A DNA stretch of 16,935 nt from Oscillospiraceae bacterium. GTDB taxonomy: Bacteria > Bacillota > Clostridia > Oscillospirales > Ruminococcaceae. The stretch lies in contig JAHHUE010000033.1 of the NCBI GenBank assembly GCA_020024155.1, positions 1 to 16,935 on the forward strand, given 5' to 3'. A program made the translations under genes and the position numbers. Below the pieces are notes generated by a model. The model saw nothing but the letters and a program-made list of their open reading frames with translations. It had not been told where the DNA came from and searched no databases. Shown piece by piece: positions 14,601 to 16,935 of the stretch. Position 1 is the first letter of the stretch; every line of letters begins with the position of its first letter.

Positions 14601-16280
14601 ATGAAAATTGTTTTAGCAAGTATAAATAGTAAATATATTCATTCCTCTTTGGGTGTGTGGTATTTATATTCTGCATCAAAAGAGGCAAAAACATCTAATA
14701 CAGTAGAAGTGTATGAAGGTACAATAAATAATCAAATAGAAGATATTGTTGCTGATATATATAATTTACAACCAGATGTGGTTGGCTTTTCTTGTTATAT
14801 ATGGAATATTGAGTATATTAAAAAAATAACAGAAATTCTTAAAAAGATAAATCCTAATTTAAAAATATTTTATGGTGGACCTGAGGCAAGTTTTGATGCA
14901 GATAATTTGCTTAAAATAGCGCCAATAGATATGGTTATTAAAGGAGAAGGGGAAGAAAGTTTTATCAAGCTTTTGGAAAATGACTTTAATACAACAGAAA
15001 AGGTTGTTTTTAATCCTGTAACTAAATATTACAATCCATATTCAAAAGAATACTTTGACGCATTAAATGGTAGAATTGTATATCTGGAAACAAGCCGTGG
15101 ATGTCCGTTTAGTTGTGCATTTTGCTTGTCTGGCAGAGATGAAAATGTTCGTTTCTTTGATATGGAAACATCAAAAGAAAATATTATAAAGCTTGCTAAC
15201 TGTGGTACTCAGACAGTTAAGTTTGTGGATAGAACTTTCAACTGTAATGATAAGAGAGCAAGAGAAATATTTGAGTTTATATATAAGGCAAGACAAGATG
15301 GAAGAATACCTGAAAATGTGGTGTTTCACTGCGAAGTAGAGGCAGATTTGTTTACACAAGAAACTCTTGATTACTTAAAAACAATGCCAAATGGATTATT
15401 CCAGTTTGAAGCAGGATTGCAAAGTTTTAACCCAGAAACACTGAAAGGTGTAAATCGCCGTCACGATATAAAAAGACTTGTTCACAACTTAAAAGAAATT
15501 GCAAGTGGCAACAATATACATTTGCATATAGACCTTATAGCAGCATTGCCTTATGAAGATTATGAAAGCTTTAAAAATAGTTTTGACCAAGCATTTGAAA
15601 TTGGTTCAGAAGTTATACAGTTGGGATTTTTGAAACTATTAAAAGGTTCTGCTCTTGAAAAAGAAAAAGAACAGCACGGATTTGAATATTGGTCGTATGC
15701 TCCATATCAAGTGATAAAAAATAATTATATAAGTTATAGTGATTTATTAAAACTTAAATTAGCAGAAGATGCTGTTGAGAGAATATATAATTCAAATAGA
15801 TTTGAAAACACATTGAATTATGTGCTGAATCAATCAAAAATAAGACCATATGATTTGTTTTATCTTGTTGGCGAATACTGCGAGAAAAAAGGTTTGCAGT
15901 CTCCGTCGCTTGATTTATATACAGCAACTATATTTGAATTTTTTGCTACACTGCCAAATGTGGAGAAAAGCCGTTTGAGAGATGAATTTGCAAAAGACCG
16001 AATAATAACAGATAAGACCGGAAAACTTTATCACTCTCTGCATATTGCTGATGATAGAATGAAACATATAAGCATTGCACTAAAAAATAAAGATATGGGT
16101 ATTTTTGAAAATCAGAGAGATAAATCTAAGCAAGCAAAACTTGGATTTTGTGTACTGTATTCTTATGATGAGGAAAAAGTTATTGTTGCTGATTATACAA
16201 AACAAGACCCAGTAACCGGACAGTATCCATATAAAATTCTTCCACTTTCAATGTTTATTGAAAATGATGAACAAGAGTAA
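14601..16280 (+). CDS. B12-binding domain-containing radical SAM protein (DUF4080-type)
   Basis: This 559-residue protein has an N-terminal Rossmann-like B12-binding domain (about 1-130: KIVLASINSKYIHSSLGVWYL in outline, then DVVGFSCYIWNI and FYGGPEAS). A radical SAM domain follows, with the cluster motif CPFSCAFC (C168, C172, C175), an EAGLQSFN segment at 270-277, and IDLIAALPYED at 310-320. A C-terminal region of about 200 residues is characteristic of the DUF4080 subgroup. The canonical cobalamin D-x-H-x-x-G motif is absent, as in many B12-type radical SAM enzymes. The substrate is unknown; methylation or rearrangement chemistry is inferred from family only. GGCGG at 14591-14595 precedes the ATG. 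A TATAAT at 14563-14568 may belong to its promoter, but no good -35 is seen. Confidence 0.85.
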   Translation: MKIVLASINSKYIHSSLGVWYLYSASKEAKTSNTVEVYEGTINNQIEDIVADIYNLQPDVVGFSCYIWNIEYIKKITEILKKINPNLKIFYGGPEASFDADNLLKIAPIDMVIKGEGEESFIKLLENDFNTTEKVVFNPVTKYYNPYSKEYFDALNGRIVYLETSRGCPFSCAFCLSGRDENVRFFDMETSKENIIKLANCGTQTVKFVDRTFNCNDKRAREIFEFIYKARQDGRIPENVVFHCEVEADLFTQETLDYLKTMPNGLFQFEAGLQSFNPETLKGVNRRHDIKRLVHNLKEIASGNNIHLHIDLIAALPYEDYESFKNSFDQAFEIGSEVIQLGFLKLLKGSALEKEKEQHGFEYWSYAPYQVIKNNYISYSDLLKLKLAEDAVERIYNSNRFENTLNYVLNQSKIRPYDLFYLVGEYCEKKGLQSPSLDLYTATIFEFFATLPNVEKSRLRDEFAKDRIITDKTGKLYHSLHIADDRMKHISIALKNKDMGIFENQRDKSKQAKLGFCVLYSYDEEKVIVADYTKQDPVTGQYPYKILPLSMFIENDEQE

Positions 16281-16311
16281 TACAGAGTTAATTTTATTAA
16301 AATATGTCAAA

Positions 16312-16344
16312 TATTAGTTATATTTGATTTTAATATAACTAATA
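16312..16344. repeat. 13-bp perfect inverted repeat after the radical SAM gene
   Basis: TATTAGTTATATT (16312-16324) and AATATAACTAATA (16332-16344) are exact reverse complements around a 7-base loop. No T-run follows on either strand, so it is not a standard terminator. It lies 31 bases after the stop codon. Confidence 0.65.
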
Positions 16345-16363
16345 GTATAAAATAATTATAGCA

Positions 16364-16398
16364 AAACCCGATGTTTCTTATAAAGTTACATCGGGTTT
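16364..16398. terminator. probable bidirectional terminator
   Basis: AAACCCGATGT (16364-16374) pairs with ACATCGGGTTT (16388-16398), an 11-bp stem with a GC-rich core and a 13-base loop. Ts flank the stem on the plus strand (GGGTTTATTA) and on the minus strand (GGGTTTTGC). It lies between the converging radical SAM gene and the minus-strand Imm22-like gene and could end transcripts from both. Confidence 0.7.
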
Positions 16399-16463
16399 AT
16401 TATATAAATTTAATATTTTATATATCCTAAAAAGTACAAAGTAATATTTTCGTGTTTAGCTTT

Positions 16464-16916
16464 TTAAATATCACATTCATATTTAAAATTATACAAAGCA
16501 ATATCAGAATTACAGTTAGGTATTTCACCTAAAATTGATGTTTTATTTTTCCCTGTAATAATATCATTTACATCTAAATCAGATAAATCGGAAAATTGTT
16601 CAAATAATATTTTAATATTATTTGTGTTGTAATTATATACTTCTGCCTCACGAAAATTATCATCAAATGTTAGACCAAAATCATATTCAAATTGATTTAG
16701 GGGAGCAAAATCAAAATAATCTTTTAACTCTTGCTCAAAAACTATGTTTTTATTGGTTGGGATAAAGAAATTTTAAGATACTTTGTTTAAGATGTTTTCG
16801 CTTGAATTTTCGTCAATATAAATACTTGAAAGATATTCATTTAACACATCAAAGTTATTGCAATTACCAATCCAAAGAGATACATATCCTTCTTGGTATT
16901 CATAGTCGTAAATCAT
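16464..16916 (-). pseudogene. Imm22-like immunity protein gene, interrupted by an in-frame stop
   Basis: Read on the minus strand, an ATG at 16916 with AGGAGA (16928-16923) six bases away opens a frame of 151 codons ending with TAA at 16466-16464. One in-frame TAA at 16775-16773, after 47 codons, breaks it. The start reads MIYDYEYQEGYVSLWIGNC, and the continuation includes FEYDFGLTFDDNFREAEVY; together they resemble Imm22 immunity proteins (Y-V-S-L-W-x-G-N start, later D-F-G-x-x-x-D-x-x-F-x-E-A). Such proteins protect against polymorphic or contact-delivered toxins. The frame is intact on both sides of the stop, so this is a single nonsense change, recent or a sequencing error. No toxin gene is in the window; it could lie beyond the right edge. 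The family call is by eye. Confidence 0.65.
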
Positions 16917-16935
16917 ATACATTCTCCTAAAAATT

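Noticed and set aside
16917..16922. Upstream ATG for the Imm22-like gene
   Set aside because: AGGAGA directly abuts that ATG, leaving no spacer; the next in-frame ATG at 16916 has a six-base spacer.
1..16935. CRISPR array, tRNA genes, insertion sequences or a phage/defence island
   Set aside because: No regularly spaced direct repeats, no cloverleaf-like tRNA sequence, no transposase or integrase frame and no terminal repeats were seen.

Overview
The window is AT-rich DNA with short intergenic spacers, AGGAGG-type ribosome binding sites and compact intrinsic terminators. Gene content points to a low-GC Gram-positive anaerobe, most likely a member of the Clostridia. The indicators are tilS-hpt-ftsH in the order typical of Firmicutes, a SecG/RNase R pair, the sporulation-associated pair yaaL-bofA, and an oxygen-sensitive class III ribonucleotide reductase with its activase. 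Species cannot be assigned from sequence alone.

Layout. (1) 1-2941: the end of tilS, then hpt and ftsH (TTG start), closed by a terminator. (2) 2956-7311: a strong promoter, then two adjacent genes for a divergent type IIA topoisomerase (GyrB/ParE-like then GyrA/ParC-like), closed by a terminator. (3) 7323-7674: a single secG gene with its own promoter and terminator. (4) 7729-9873: rnr (RNase R) and a terminator. (5) 9872-10449: a DUF2508 (YaaL) gene overlapping a bofA-like gene by one base. (6) 10469-11180: a flavin reductase-like gene and a terminator. (7) 11216-14555: nrdD, nrdG and a dUTPase-family gene. An apparent NrdR box fills the spacer of the nrdD promoter, and a long perfect inverted repeat lies between nrdD and nrdG. 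(8) 14601-16280: a radical SAM protein with an N-terminal B12-binding-like domain. (9) 16281-16935: a non-coding stretch with two inverted repeats, then a minus-strand Imm22-like immunity gene broken by one in-frame stop codon.

All plus-strand genes point the same way, and only the last gene is convergent. The content is mostly housekeeping: tRNA modification, purine salvage, membrane proteolysis, DNA topology, protein export, RNA decay and anaerobic dNTP synthesis. The nrdD-nrdG-dut group is the clearest functional unit. NrdG activates NrdD to make deoxynucleotides without oxygen, and the dUTPase-family protein would remove dUTP and supply dUMP.

The most notable observations are four. The topoisomerase pair is divergent at the ATP-binding loop and at positions that align with the aminocoumarin and quinolone contact residues. 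The NrdR-type operator coincides exactly with the nrdD promoter spacer. A 16-bp perfect palindrome separates nrdD from nrdG. The Imm22-like gene is broken. I did not find a clearly new multi-gene defence or mobile system here.
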